A DNA stretch of 64,000 nt, taken from Rhinopithecimicrobium faecis. Lineage in GTDB: Bacteria > Bacteroidota > Bacteroidia > Sphingobacteriales > Sphingobacteriaceae. The translations under genes and the position numbers were made by a program. How positions within the stretch are numbered: the stretch's first letter is position 1; the number at the start of each line of letters is the position of its first letter. The notes beneath the pieces were generated by a model. It ran no database searches, was not told the origin of the DNA, and saw nothing but the letters and a program-made list of their open reading frames with translations. The DNA is taken from positions 1-64,000 of the forward strand of contig JAGKSB010000006.1 of NCBI GenBank assembly GCA_017942165.1. The letters are read 5' to 3'. Shown piece by piece: positions 7,812-15,152 of this stretch.

Positions 7812-9302
7812 ATGTCATACGATAGAATTAAGGTTGAAAGTTTACGCGACAAAGTGGTTACCGCAGAAGAAGCGGCAAAGCTTTTTGAAAATGGTATGGT
7901 TGTGGGCTCTTCGGGTTTCACAAAAGCGGGTGACTCCAAGGCGGTATTAGCGGCTTTAGCGGATCGTGCACAGACTGAAAATGTACAAGTTACATTGATT
8001 ACTGGCGCATCATTAGGGCATGGAATTGATGGGAAATTAGCGGAAGCTGGCGCTCTTAAAAAACGTATGCCTTTCCAAGTTGATCCCGTATTAAGAAAGA
8101 AAATTAATGCTGGTGAGGTTCTTTTTATTGACCAACATTTAAGTGAAACTGCAGAATTAATTCATAATAAAAATTTACCTGCTGTAGATATCGCAGTATT
8201 AGAAATAGCCGCAATTTTCAAAGATGGTAGTTTATTACCGACGACTTCTGTTGGTAATTCAGTAACTTTTGCGAATGAAGCAAAGCAAGTTATCCTAGAG
8301 ATTAACTTAGCGGTTTCTGAAGATGTATTTGGTATCCATGATATCTATCAATCGGAAGACTACCCGCGTCGTAATGTTATTCCAATTGTAGCCTGTGAAA
8401 ATAGAATCGGTCGTAAGACTATTCCTTTTGATGTGAGCAAGGTATCTGCCATTGTATTTACAAATATTCCTGATTCCCCAGCAGATATTGCTGCTCCGGA
8501 TGAAAAGACGACAGCTATTGCATCTCATATCTTAGCATTCTTTGAAAAAGAAGTCGCTTTAGGTCACTTAACAGAATCATTATTGCCTCTACAGGCGGGT
8601 ATCGGTAAAGTTGCCAATGCTGTATTAACAGGTTTCAAAGATTCTAGCTTTAAGAATCTTACGATGTTCTCGGAAGTTCTTCAGGATAGTACCTTCGATT
8701 TAATTGATGCTGGAATTATGGATTTCGCTTCTGCTTCATCGATCACTGTTTCCCAAGAATGTTACGAGCGTGTATTTAACAACTTAGATAAATACCGTGA
8801 TAAGATGGTGTTAAGACCTCAAAATATCTCCAATACCCCTGGTTTAATTCGTCGCCTAGGAGTTATTGCTATTAATACAGCGATTGAATTTGATATTTAT
8901 GGAAATGTGAACTCAACCCATATTTCTGGTTCAAAAATTATGAACGGTATTGGTGGGTCAGGTGATTTTGCACGAAATGCCTACTTATCTATCTTTGTTA
9001 CTCAGGCAGCTTCTAAGGATGATAAGATCTCCCACGTGCTTCCAATGGTGTCGCACCATGATCATACGGAACATGATGTCGATATCCTTGTAACGGATCA
9101 AGGTCTTGCTGATTTAAGAGGCTTAGCTCCTCGTGAGCGCGCACAAGTAATCATCGATAACTGTGTACACCCTGATTATAAAGAAGAACTTCAGTCTTAC
9201 TTCGATCGCGCATGTGTGCGTGGTGGACAGACACCTCACTTATTAGAGGAAGCGTTCGCATGGCATATCCGCCTTTCGGAACAAGGTACAATGAAAAAAT
9301 AA
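7812..9302 (+). CDS. acetyl-CoA hydrolase/transferase family protein (probable succinyl-CoA:acetate CoA-transferase)
   Basis: A 496-residue cytosolic protein of the class I CoA-transferase family (Ach1/SucCAT type). The N-terminal domain has VVGSSGFTKAGDSK (about 30-43), and the middle has SVGNSVTFANEAKQVILEI and GIHDIYQ. The catalytic Glu is Glu288 in FSEVLQDS. The C-terminal oxyanion motif NGIGGSGDFARNAYLS is at about 377-392. Relatives move CoA between acetate and succinate or propionate, and some act as hydrolases. The transferase assignment is by motif resemblance. It is monocistronic, with its own promoter region and terminator, next to a divergent AraC regulator. Confidence 0.9.
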   Translation: MSYDRIKVESLRDKVVTAEEAAKLFENGMVVGSSGFTKAGDSKAVLAALADRAQTENVQVTLITGASLGHGIDGKLAEAGALKKRMPFQVDPVLRKKINAGEVLFIDQHLSETAELIHNKNLPAVDIAVLEIAAIFKDGSLLPTTSVGNSVTFANEAKQVILEINLAVSEDVFGIHDIYQSEDYPRRNVIPIVACENRIGRKTIPFDVSKVSAIVFTNIPDSPADIAAPDEKTTAIASHILAFFEKEVALGHLTESLLPLQAGIGKVANAVLTGFKDSSFKNLTMFSEVLQDSTFDLIDAGIMDFASASSITVSQECYERVFNNLDKYRDKMVLRPQNISNTPGLIRRLGVIAINTAIEFDIYGNVNSTHISGSKIMNGIGGSGDFARNAYLSIFVTQAASKDDKISHVLPMVSHHDHTEHDVDILVTDQGLADLRGLAPRERAQVIIDNCVHPDYKEELQSYFDRACVRGGQTPHLLEEAFAWHIRLSEQGTMKK

Positions 9303-9320
9303 ATGTAATTCATAAAATAT

Positions 9321-9357
9321 AGAAAAGGCTACCAATTTATTTGGTAGCCTTTTCTTT
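9321..9357 (+). terminator. CoA-transferase gene terminator
   Basis: The 15-bp stem AGAAAAGGCTACCAA / TTGGTAGCCTTTTCT with a 5-base loop and a T-rich end lies 18 bases after the stop codon. Confidence 0.9.
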
Positions 9358-9515
9358 GTTATTGGAAAATGTTTTGCGTACGTATAAGCCCTTGAAATTG
9401 TTCGGTATGCTCTTGGTAGTGAACATAGAAATCGTAGCTTAAGGAGCCTTAATATATCTTTAGATAAGGCGTCTTACTGCTTATAAGATAAGTGTCACTC
9501 TTGCTGCGCTGTAGC

Positions 9516-10460
9516 CTACCGAATATAGTTGGAGCTCAAATGGTTCTTTAGGCGATATAAATTGACAGCCTTACCAGCCTCAATGGGAAGCTTCGTGCTG
9601 ATAATATCTATTCCTTGGTCAATAAGCTGCGTATAGCCAGCGGTTCCTTTGGTAGAAACTCTTGCATCTAAGTCTTCCGAGGCCTCAAAAATACACATGA
9701 TACCATGTCGATGCAGTAAGTCATATAAACTCTTATCCGCTAAGCGGGAGCCTACAAAGGCAATAAGATGATTGTCTGGAATATCTTTCTCACTTATTCG
9801 CTGTAAATCTTCCGCAGTGTTAATTTCAACGGCAATCATAAGTTGGGGCGCTGTCTGATATATTTTTTGTGCCTGATCAGCCGTCGTAGTGCTGATAATA
9901 GCAATACCCTCACTTTGGGTACGATTGATGACTTCCGCCACGAGATTAAAAGGGACATTCCCATGTATCGCTAAGGTGAAAAGTACTTTTCCTTTACCCC
10001 AGCGTAGCACATTCCCTAGTTTTGGGATTTTATAGCTCGTAAGTGTGCCTTCTGGATCTTTTAATGTAAACTGCTGCAACTCCTCAAAACTGTAATCTGC
10101 GACATAGCCCTTGCCATTGCTCGTCCGATTCAAGGTCTCATCATGCATAAGCACCAAGACGGAGTCCTTCGTCATACGGATATCACAGGCTATTATTAAG
10201 GGTTGCTTCTGCGCCTGAAAATCGAAAGTCTCTAATGCATTTTCCGGAAACCCTTCTTGTGGCCCCCCTCGGAGGGCAGAAATTAATGGAAAGCGATTCT
10301 CATCGTAGGTTAAGAAATGATATAACTCTTCCACACGATCTATCTTAATACTTTTAGGATTCAAAGAAATATTCTCTGAATTAGAAATAGAATTAAAACA
10401 TGATTGTGTACTTAGCAAAAGGGCGATACAGCCAATTCCGCGGAAAAGTTTTTTGATCAT
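9516..10460 (-). CDS. GDPD-like lipoprotein, probable pseudoenzyme
   Basis: A 314-residue lipoprotein with a lipobox ending at Cys21 (LLLSTQSC). The rest aligns by eye with the secreted glycerophosphodiester phosphodiesterase (TIM-barrel) family: the LRGGPQEGFPEN opening, TKDSVLVLMHDETLNRTSNG, YDLLHRHGIMC, and the IDIISTKLPIEAG end. Three positions that normally carry catalytic or metal-binding residues are altered. The HRGG His is Leu63, the first acid of the ExD pair is Ala91 (Asp93 is kept), and the acid of the barrel E/D-x-K motif is Ala164, with His166 in place of Lys. The second catalytic His (106) remains. The reading frame is intact, so loss of hydrolysis with a retained fold is more likely than decay. 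It follows aroK on the same strand. Confidence 0.85.
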   Translation of the reverse strand: MIKKLFRGIGCIALLLSTQSCFNSISNSENISLNPKSIKIDRVEELYHFLTYDENRFPLISALRGGPQEGFPENALETFDFQAQKQPLIIACDIRMTKDSVLVLMHDETLNRTSNGKGYVADYSFEELQQFTLKDPEGTLTSYKIPKLGNVLRWGKGKVLFTLAIHGNVPFNLVAEVINRTQSEGIAIISTTTADQAQKIYQTAPQLMIAVEINTAEDLQRISEKDIPDNHLIAFVGSRLADKSLYDLLHRHGIMCIFEASEDLDARVSTKGTAGYTQLIDQGIDIISTKLPIEAGKAVNLYRLKNHLSSNYIR

Positions 10461-10463
10461 TGG

Positions 10464-10509
10464 AGGTTTCTTTAGGTTTTATATCAAGGTTTCTTTAGGT
10501 TTTATATCA
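10464..10509. repeat. 23-bp perfect tandem duplication
   Basis: The 23 bases at 10464-10486, starting AGGTTTCTTTAGG, are repeated without change at 10487-10509. They fill most of the gap between aroK and the GDPD-like gene. This is a recent-looking slippage duplication in the leader of the GDPD-like gene. Confidence 0.92.
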
Positions 10510-10519
10510 ATCGTCTACG

Positions 10520-11047
10520 TTAACGCGATGCCACAGTAATATGGCTCATAATTTCGTTAACGATGTCGTCAATCTTACTGTTTAACTGGTTGATGCTTAG
10601 CTGTGCTTGGCTGTAGTAAGGGCTTCGCTCAGCTAATTTTTCTGTAATAAAGTCCAAGAGCTCTTCTGGACTCTTGCCTGCTAGGATAGGGCGTGACTCG
10701 CGATCGGTTTTTATCAATCGGCTCCACAATCCTTTTGGGCTATGTGCTAAATAAATCGAAAGTCCATGGCGATTAATCCATGCCATATTATCATAGAAGC
10801 AAGGGGTGCCACCTCCTGTCGAAATAATCGCCTGCTTTCCGGCTAATTGATGTAGATATTGGCGTTCCAATGCACGGAATTTATCCTCCCCATTGATCTG
10901 GAAATACTGCGGTATAGTCATCCCTATCTCTTGGACGATATATTCATCTAAATCAATAAAAGGCATATCCATTTTTCGGGCAAGCTTCTTGCCTAAGGTG
11001 GTCTTTCCACTGCCCATATAGCCGATCAAAAAAATTGGAGTTTCCAT
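10520..11047 (-). CDS. aroK: shikimate kinase
   Basis: A 175-residue cytosolic kinase that phosphorylates shikimate at the 3-hydroxyl with ATP, the fifth step of the chorismate pathway. The Walker A motif is GYMGSGKTTLGKKLA (about 9-23). Substrate-binding DLDEYI is at about 32-37, the GGGTP loop at about 77-81, and the lid arginines are in DRESRPIL. Length is standard. The start lies 6 bases after the stop codon of the DoxX-family gene, so the two are translated from one mRNA. No other aro gene is nearby. Confidence 0.95.
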   Translation of the reverse strand: METPIFLIGYMGSGKTTLGKKLARKMDMPFIDLDEYIVQEIGMTIPQYFQINGEDKFRALERQYLHQLAGKQAIISTGGGTPCFYDNMAWINRHGLSIYLAHSPKGLWSRLIKTDRESRPILAGKSPEELLDFITEKLAERSPYYSQAQLSINQLNSKIDDIVNEIMSHITVASR

Positions 11048-11053
11048 AGTTCC

Positions 11054-12238
11054 TTATTTATCTTTATTGAAATACTTCTTTTCTAATTCCGTGAGACTTG
11101 GGAAATTATGGTAATGCCACTTATTTATTATCACGCCATCTTTCATTAAGATAATTCCGGGATTAGCACGCACCATACTTTTTAAAGGAACGGCGTCTGC
11201 ATAGAAAATCTCAAAAATTAATCCCAGCTGATCGGAAAGAAAACCCGCATCCTGTGCAGAGCTCGAAGTTAATAATACGGCACGCAAATTATAGTCTGTA
11301 GCGATTTTCGCAGTTATATCATTAATCTTTAGCAGCTCTTTTACTTGCACTTGGTTTAAATCCTGCGCCACAATAATAAAATTGTAATAGGGGTTTTCAA
11401 TAAGCTCCTTCGTGTAATCTGTGCCTGCTTCATCAAAAATTAGAAGGTCTGAAATTGGAATTTTGTATCCTGCTTTAACTAAACGGCTCGTAGGCTCTCC
11501 TTGAATTGCCCAGGTGCTATCTTCCCAAATTTTCTCCGACAGATACACTTTATCGCTCACGGATTTCTCTTCCCCAGAAACGGTATTCTTAAGCTTATAT
11601 TCATAGGCAAACTCATCCAGCTGTGCTCCCGCAGGCAAGCTCATTAAAGCCGGTATATTAGCCCCCTTTTTATAGGGTAGAAAGTCTACGAAAGGAAGGT
11701 AGTTTGCGGTGTAAATACCGATAGCCATGGAAATGACAACGGTACTTATAAGGACCAATCCCTGATTGAAGGACTCTTTAAAAAGCGGTTTAATTTGTCT
11801 GCGGTAATAGAATATCACCAGTATAAACAACAGTAGCACAAGATCCTTACCAAAGGATTCCCAAGGAGTTAAAGGGATGGCATCGCCAAAGCATCCGCAG
11901 GAGGTAACCACTTCAAAGAAAGCGGAGTAAAAGGTTAGGAAGGTGAAAAAAAGAATCATTAAAAGCAATCCCCAGCTAACCATTATCGGGTAAATACCGA
12001 CCAAGAGAAGCACACCAAAAATAATCTCTAAGCCACAGATAAATATCGCTATCCCCGTGGTATAGGGGTTTAAGACGTCCAAGTTGAAGACTAGGAAATA
12101 CTCTTGTAGTTTATACCCAAATCCCACTGGATCATTCGCCTTAATAAGCCCAGAGAATACAAAGAGCAAACCTGTAAGTAAGCGTGCTGCAGCAAGGATA
12201 TAATTTTTTTTTGTTGGCGTTACGTTGTTATACGACAT
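11054..12238 (-). CDS. DoxX-family membrane protein of the BT_3928 type
   Basis: A 394-residue protein with four to five membrane segments. They begin with LTGLLFVFSGLIKANDPVG (about 20-38), the DoxX/MauE signature. The SCGCFGD motif at about 113-119 is the redox-like cysteine pair of this group. A periplasmic or membrane-distal C-terminal domain (about 185-394) ends in a thioredoxin-like segment (NPGIILMKDGVIINKWH). Bacteroidota carry this fusion widely, beside DUF1599 and central-metabolism genes. Its biochemical role is not established, though quinone- or disulfide-linked electron transfer is a reasonable guess from DoxX/MauE relatives. It is probably co-transcribed with aroK. Confidence 0.85.
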   Translation of the reverse strand: MSYNNVTPTKKNYILAAARLLTGLLFVFSGLIKANDPVGFGYKLQEYFLVFNLDVLNPYTTGIAIFICGLEIIFGVLLLVGIYPIMVSWGLLLMILFFTFLTFYSAFFEVVTSCGCFGDAIPLTPWESFGKDLVLLLFILVIFYYRRQIKPLFKESFNQGLVLISTVVISMAIGIYTANYLPFVDFLPYKKGANIPALMSLPAGAQLDEFAYEYKLKNTVSGEEKSVSDKVYLSEKIWEDSTWAIQGEPTSRLVKAGYKIPISDLLIFDEAGTDYTKELIENPYYNFIIVAQDLNQVQVKELLKINDITAKIATDYNLRAVLLTSSSAQDAGFLSDQLGLIFEIFYADAVPLKSMVRANPGIILMKDGVIINKWHYHNFPSLTELEKKYFNKDK

Positions 12239-12320
12239 AAATTTAGAAATTGTTATGACAAGCTACCCCGTAATCAAATGACTATATTTCGTGGGTAACT
12301 CTGATATAAACTATTTTATT

Positions 12321-12425
12321 TGACTGCTAAGCGTATTCTATTTGACTGCTAAGCGTATTCTATCTGACTGCTAAGCCCATTCTATTTGACTGCTAAGCCC
12401 ATTCTATCTGACTGCTAAGCCCATT
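12321..12425. repeat. 22-bp tandem repeat, five copies, reaching into the DUF1599 coding end
   Basis: Copies start at 12321, 12343, 12365, 12387 and 12409, exactly 22 bases apart. The core TGACTGCTAAGC is invariant. Two blocks of variation occur: GTA versus CCA after the core, and TTT versus TCT before it. The last copy is the end of the DUF1599 coding sequence: on the minus strand it encodes GLAVR and the TAG stop. The other four copies follow the stop codon. Confidence 0.95.
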
Positions 12426-12946
12426 TTTATTAACGCAAATACCGCATAGTTTAGCATATCTTGGTAGTTGGCCTTGATGCCTTCTGAGGCTATTGTGACG
12501 CCATTATTATCTTCAATTTGCTTTACACGGTGTATTTTCACAAGAATTAAATCTGTTAGCGATGAAAGGCGTAAATCGCGCCATGCTTCACCATAATCGT
12601 GATTTTTGGCGATCATAAGGTCGCGTGTTTCCGTTACTTTCTCTGTATATTTCTCATTCACAAAGGCTGTCTCCAAATTCTCTTCGCCTTCTTCTCCAAG
12701 CTCAATTTGAATCATGGCCATAATGCAGTAATTGATAATGCCTATATACTCTTCTAAGATTCCTTCGCCAACTTTGGAGACTTTTTTTATTTCTAAGGTG
12801 CGGATACGTTGTGCTTTGATAAAGATCTGATCAGTGATCGAAGAAAGACGCATGATGCGCCATGCGGTGCCATAATCTTGAGTCTTTTTAATAAATAATT
12901 CTTGACAATGACTGATAACCTGATTGTATTGTTGTACTGTATCCAT
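12404..12946 (-). CDS. tandem DUF1599 (Nmad1-like) domain protein
   Basis: A 180-residue, largely helical protein made of two copies of one domain. Copy 1 (about 10-85) has KKTQDYGTAWRIMRLSSITD and copy 2 (about 108-178) has KNHDYGEAWRDLRLSSLTD, so the DYG.AWR..RLSS.TD signature is repeated. Both copies end in a hydrophobic helix (IGIINYCIMAMI, MLNYAVFALI). The domain has been linked by comparative genomics to nucleotide metabolism, but no activity is assigned to this form. I place the start at 12946 (MDTVQQYN) rather than a longer reading to 13012, because a promoter -7 box at 12990-12997 would lie inside the longer version. The last five codons are one unit of a 22-bp tandem array. Confidence 0.88.
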   Translation of the reverse strand: MDTVQQYNQVISHCQELFIKKTQDYGTAWRIMRLSSITDQIFIKAQRIRTLEIKKVSKVGEGILEEYIGIINYCIMAMIQIELGEEGEENLETAFVNEKYTEKVTETRDLMIAKNHDYGEAWRDLRLSSLTDLILVKIHRVKQIEDNNGVTIASEGIKANYQDMLNYAVFALIKMGLAVR

Positions 12947-12989
12947 AATATTTACTTTGAAAGGAGCTATTCTCCTTCGACGATTTAAA

Positions 12990-12997
12990 CAAATATA
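12990..12997 (-). promoter_or_regulatory. -7 box of the DUF1599 gene promoter
   Basis: TATATTTG on the minus strand matches TAnnTTTG and gives a leader of about 40 bases to the ATG at 12946. The -33 element is not clear. Confidence 0.5.
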
Positions 12998-13099
12998 ACG
13001 AGAAATAACCATTTCAGCAGGTCATATTTATGTACAATTTGATTTATATGTTAGGTGTAGCCCAAATTTATAGTGATATTTGAGAGATACAATAAGCGT

Positions 13100-13900
13100 A
13101 TGAGTATAGAGCAAAAAACAGCATTAAGGGATGTGCATATCATCCGATATATAAGCCCCTTTCGGGAGGGTGGTTCTTTGCCGGCATTAGTGGATGCTGA
13201 TGACGGATTTTCTTATGTCATTAAATTTCGTGGTGCCGGGCAAGGCCGTAAAGCTTTAATCGCGGAAATTATCGGTGCTGAACTGGCGCGGATTCTGAAG
13301 CTGCGGATACCAGAATTGGTGTTTGCGGAATTAGATGAATCCTTTGGCCGTACGGAGCCTGATGAGGAAATTCAAGATCTCTTAAAATTTTCCGTAGGCA
13401 AGAATTTAGGGCTACATTTCTTACAAGGGTCGGTTACTTATGACGCTACTGTAGATAAATTGGCCGCATTGGAAGCTTCCAAAATCGTTTGGTTAGATGC
13501 CTTAATTATGAATGTTGATCGTACGGTGCGTAATACCAATATGCTGATATGGCATAAGGAGCTGTGGCTTATTGACCATGGCGCGGCCCTGTATTTTCAT
13601 CATTCGTGGGATAATTGGAAGGAGACTTCGATAAAGCCGTTTGTGCAAATTAAAGACCACGTACTCTTGAAAGATGCTACGTTAGTGGAGCAGGTGGACC
13701 AGGAGTTTAAAAGCTTATTTACGCAAGCGCGTATTGAAGCTATTGTTGCAGTTATTCCCGATGCTTGGTTGGAAGATCCTGAGCGTGGCCTTTCTGCGGC
13801 AAATGCACGTGCTGTTTATATTGAATTTTTATGTACGCGCTTAGCGCATTCCGAACTTTTTGTAAATCAAATTAACAATGCCCGAACTAACCTTATATGA
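13100..13900 (+). CDS. HipA-like kinase family protein
   Basis: A 266-residue protein related to the kinase fold of HipA toxins but shorter and without the HipA N-terminal domain. A candidate ATP-binding lysine lies in YVIKFRGAGQG. The catalytic-loop equivalent is WLDALIMNVDRTVRNTNML, with the Asp and Asn pattern of HipA (N.DR..N.N.L), and the metal-binding DFG equivalent is LIDHGAALYF. No HipB-type antitoxin is adjacent. Its stop overlaps the DUF3037 gene by 23 bases, so the two are translationally coupled. This pair recurs in Bacteroidota and Actinomycetota without a known function. I chose ATG 13100 (MSIEQKT) over a GTG at 13073. Confidence 0.85.
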   Translation: MSIEQKTALRDVHIIRYISPFREGGSLPALVDADDGFSYVIKFRGAGQGRKALIAEIIGAELARILKLRIPELVFAELDESFGRTEPDEEIQDLLKFSVGKNLGLHFLQGSVTYDATVDKLAALEASKIVWLDALIMNVDRTVRNTNMLIWHKELWLIDHGAALYFHHSWDNWKETSIKPFVQIKDHVLLKDATLVEQVDQEFKSLFTQARIEAIVAVIPDAWLEDPERGLSAANARAVYIEFLCTRLAHSELFVNQINNARTNLI

Positions 13901-14261
13901 GTATGCCGTCGTGCGTGCTGTACCACAAGTTTACCGCGAAGAGTTTGTTAATGTAGGCGTTGTGCTCTATTGCCGGAAATCTAAATTTGCCGCTATGCAA
14001 TTTTTTATTCAAGAGGCAAAGATCCGTGCGCTATGTCCTGAAATAGAAATTTCCCTACTTGAGAATCACCTCTTGGCATTTCAACGAATTTGCGCAGGGG
14101 ATAAGCAGGGGGGACCTTTAGCTGCATTGGATATCGCTGAGCGCTTTCGCTGGCTGACAGCCAAGCGAAGTACGATCATTCAATGTTCAGCGGTACACCC
14201 TGGGTTAACTGCAGACCCGCAGCAGACATTAGCTGAGCTTTTTAACAAGTTAGTGTTATAG
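13878..14261 (+). CDS. DUF3037 protein, partner of the HipA-like kinase
   Basis: A 127-residue protein of unknown function. The DUF3037 hallmark is the N-terminal strand-helix YEYAVVRAVPQVYREEFVNVGVVLYC (residues about 7-32), with the EEFVNVGV core. The remainder is helical and ends in a short hydrophobic segment. It has no signal peptide or membrane helix. It starts inside the end of the HipA-like gene, in another frame, and the tight coupling suggests a protein complex or a substrate-kinase pair. Whether it is an antitoxin, adaptor or kinase target is unknown. Confidence 0.85.
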   Translation: MPELTLYEYAVVRAVPQVYREEFVNVGVVLYCRKSKFAAMQFFIQEAKIRALCPEIEISLLENHLLAFQRICAGDKQGGPLAALDIAERFRWLTAKRSTIIQCSAVHPGLTADPQQTLAELFNKLVL

Positions 14262-14279
14262 TCTATCTTTCTAGTATAG

Positions 14280-14287
14280 TATATTTG
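14280..14287 (+). promoter_or_regulatory. -7 box of the cysE-cysM promoter
   Basis: TATATTTG matches TAnnTTTG, 37 bases upstream of cysE. No exact -33 TTTG is present. Confidence 0.5.
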
Positions 14288-14324
14288 TGAAACTATTCAA
14301 TTTATTGTAAAAATTAACTTACGC

Positions 14325-15152
14325 ATGTCCGACGCTAAAAATATAGCTGATTTCTATCAGTTGATCTATGAAAAACAAGTAGAAGTACAAGAGATGCCCT
14401 CGAATAAAAAGATTTCAGCTTGGGCAATAAGAATTGTAGACCTTCTATTTCCGGAGCGTAATTCAAGTGAGCTGAATTCTGTGGAAGAAATTAAAACAGC
14501 TTTTATAAATCAGGAAAAGGAGCTTGTACTGCTGTTGAATAAAACCAAAGCCTGCGATGTATGTAACACTGCTGAAGTAGCAGCTATATTCTTTCAATCG
14601 CTCCCGGCTTTATATCAGACGATGTTGACCGATGCACAAGCGATACTCGAAGGAGATCCTGCGGCAAAGTCTATTCGTGAGGTCGTGCGTACATACCCCG
14701 GTTTTTTCGCCATATCTATTTTCCGTCTAGCTAATCTATTGCATACCTTAGGTATACCTATTATTCCGCGTATTCTAACGGAGCATGCTCACTCGAAGAC
14801 AGGCATAGATATACACCCTGGTGCTACGATAGGCCAGTATTTGCATATTGACCATGGTACTGGAATTGTCATTGGGGAAACTTGTGAAATTGGGGATCAT
14901 GTCAAGCTCTATCAGGGCGTTACTTTAGGAGCGCTAAGTGTGGATAAATTATTAGCGAATACCAAGCGACACCCAACGATTGAAGATCATAGTATTATTT
15001 ATGCTGGAGCCACGATTCTAGGGGGAGCTACTGTCGTAGGTCATCACTCTATTGTTGGTGGAAATGTTTGGTTGACCAGTAGCATAGAACCTTATACGAC
15101 GGTCTATCATCAGTCAAATACCAAGTTTATTGATTCAAAACCTCTTATTTAA
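14325..15152 (+). CDS. cysE: serine O-acetyltransferase
   Basis: A 275-residue cytosolic enzyme that acetylates L-serine with acetyl-CoA to O-acetylserine, the first step of cysteine synthesis. The helical N-terminal domain (1-140) precedes the left-handed beta-helix of hexapeptide repeats. The active-site region includes HAHSKTGIDIHPGATIG, IDHGTGIVIGETCEIGD and VKLYQGVTLGALS, with the catalytic His residues. It has the longer N-terminus seen in Bacteroidota and plant-type enzymes. It abuts cysM with no gap, so the product and next enzyme are co-translated. Confidence 0.95.
   Translation: MSDAKNIADFYQLIYEKQVEVQEMPSNKKISAWAIRIVDLLFPERNSSELNSVEEIKTAFINQEKELVLLLNKTKACDVCNTAEVAAIFFQSLPALYQTMLTDAQAILEGDPAAKSIREVVRTYPGFFAISIFRLANLLHTLGIPIIPRILTEHAHSKTGIDIHPGATIGQYLHIDHGTGIVIGETCEIGDHVKLYQGVTLGALSVDKLLANTKRHPTIEDHSIIYAGATILGGATVVGHHSIVGGNVWLTSSIEPYTTVYHQSNTKFIDSKPLI

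Noticed and set aside
9358..9515. Possible small gene or RNA between the CoA-transferase and GDPD-like genes
   Set aside because: No ORF, promoter box or clear structure is visible beyond the terminator at 9321.
12321..12425. CRISPR array
   Set aside because: The 22-bp units are head-to-tail with no unique spacers, and no cas genes are in the window.
13073..13099. GTG start giving a nine-residue longer HipA-like protein
   Set aside because: The ATG at 13100 starts a sequence that fits the protein fold. The extra residues add nothing recognisable.
13100..14261. Classical HipBA toxin-antitoxin operon
   Set aside because: There is no helix-turn-helix HipB-like gene, and the partner is a DUF3037 protein. 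The relation to HipA is at the kinase-fold level only.
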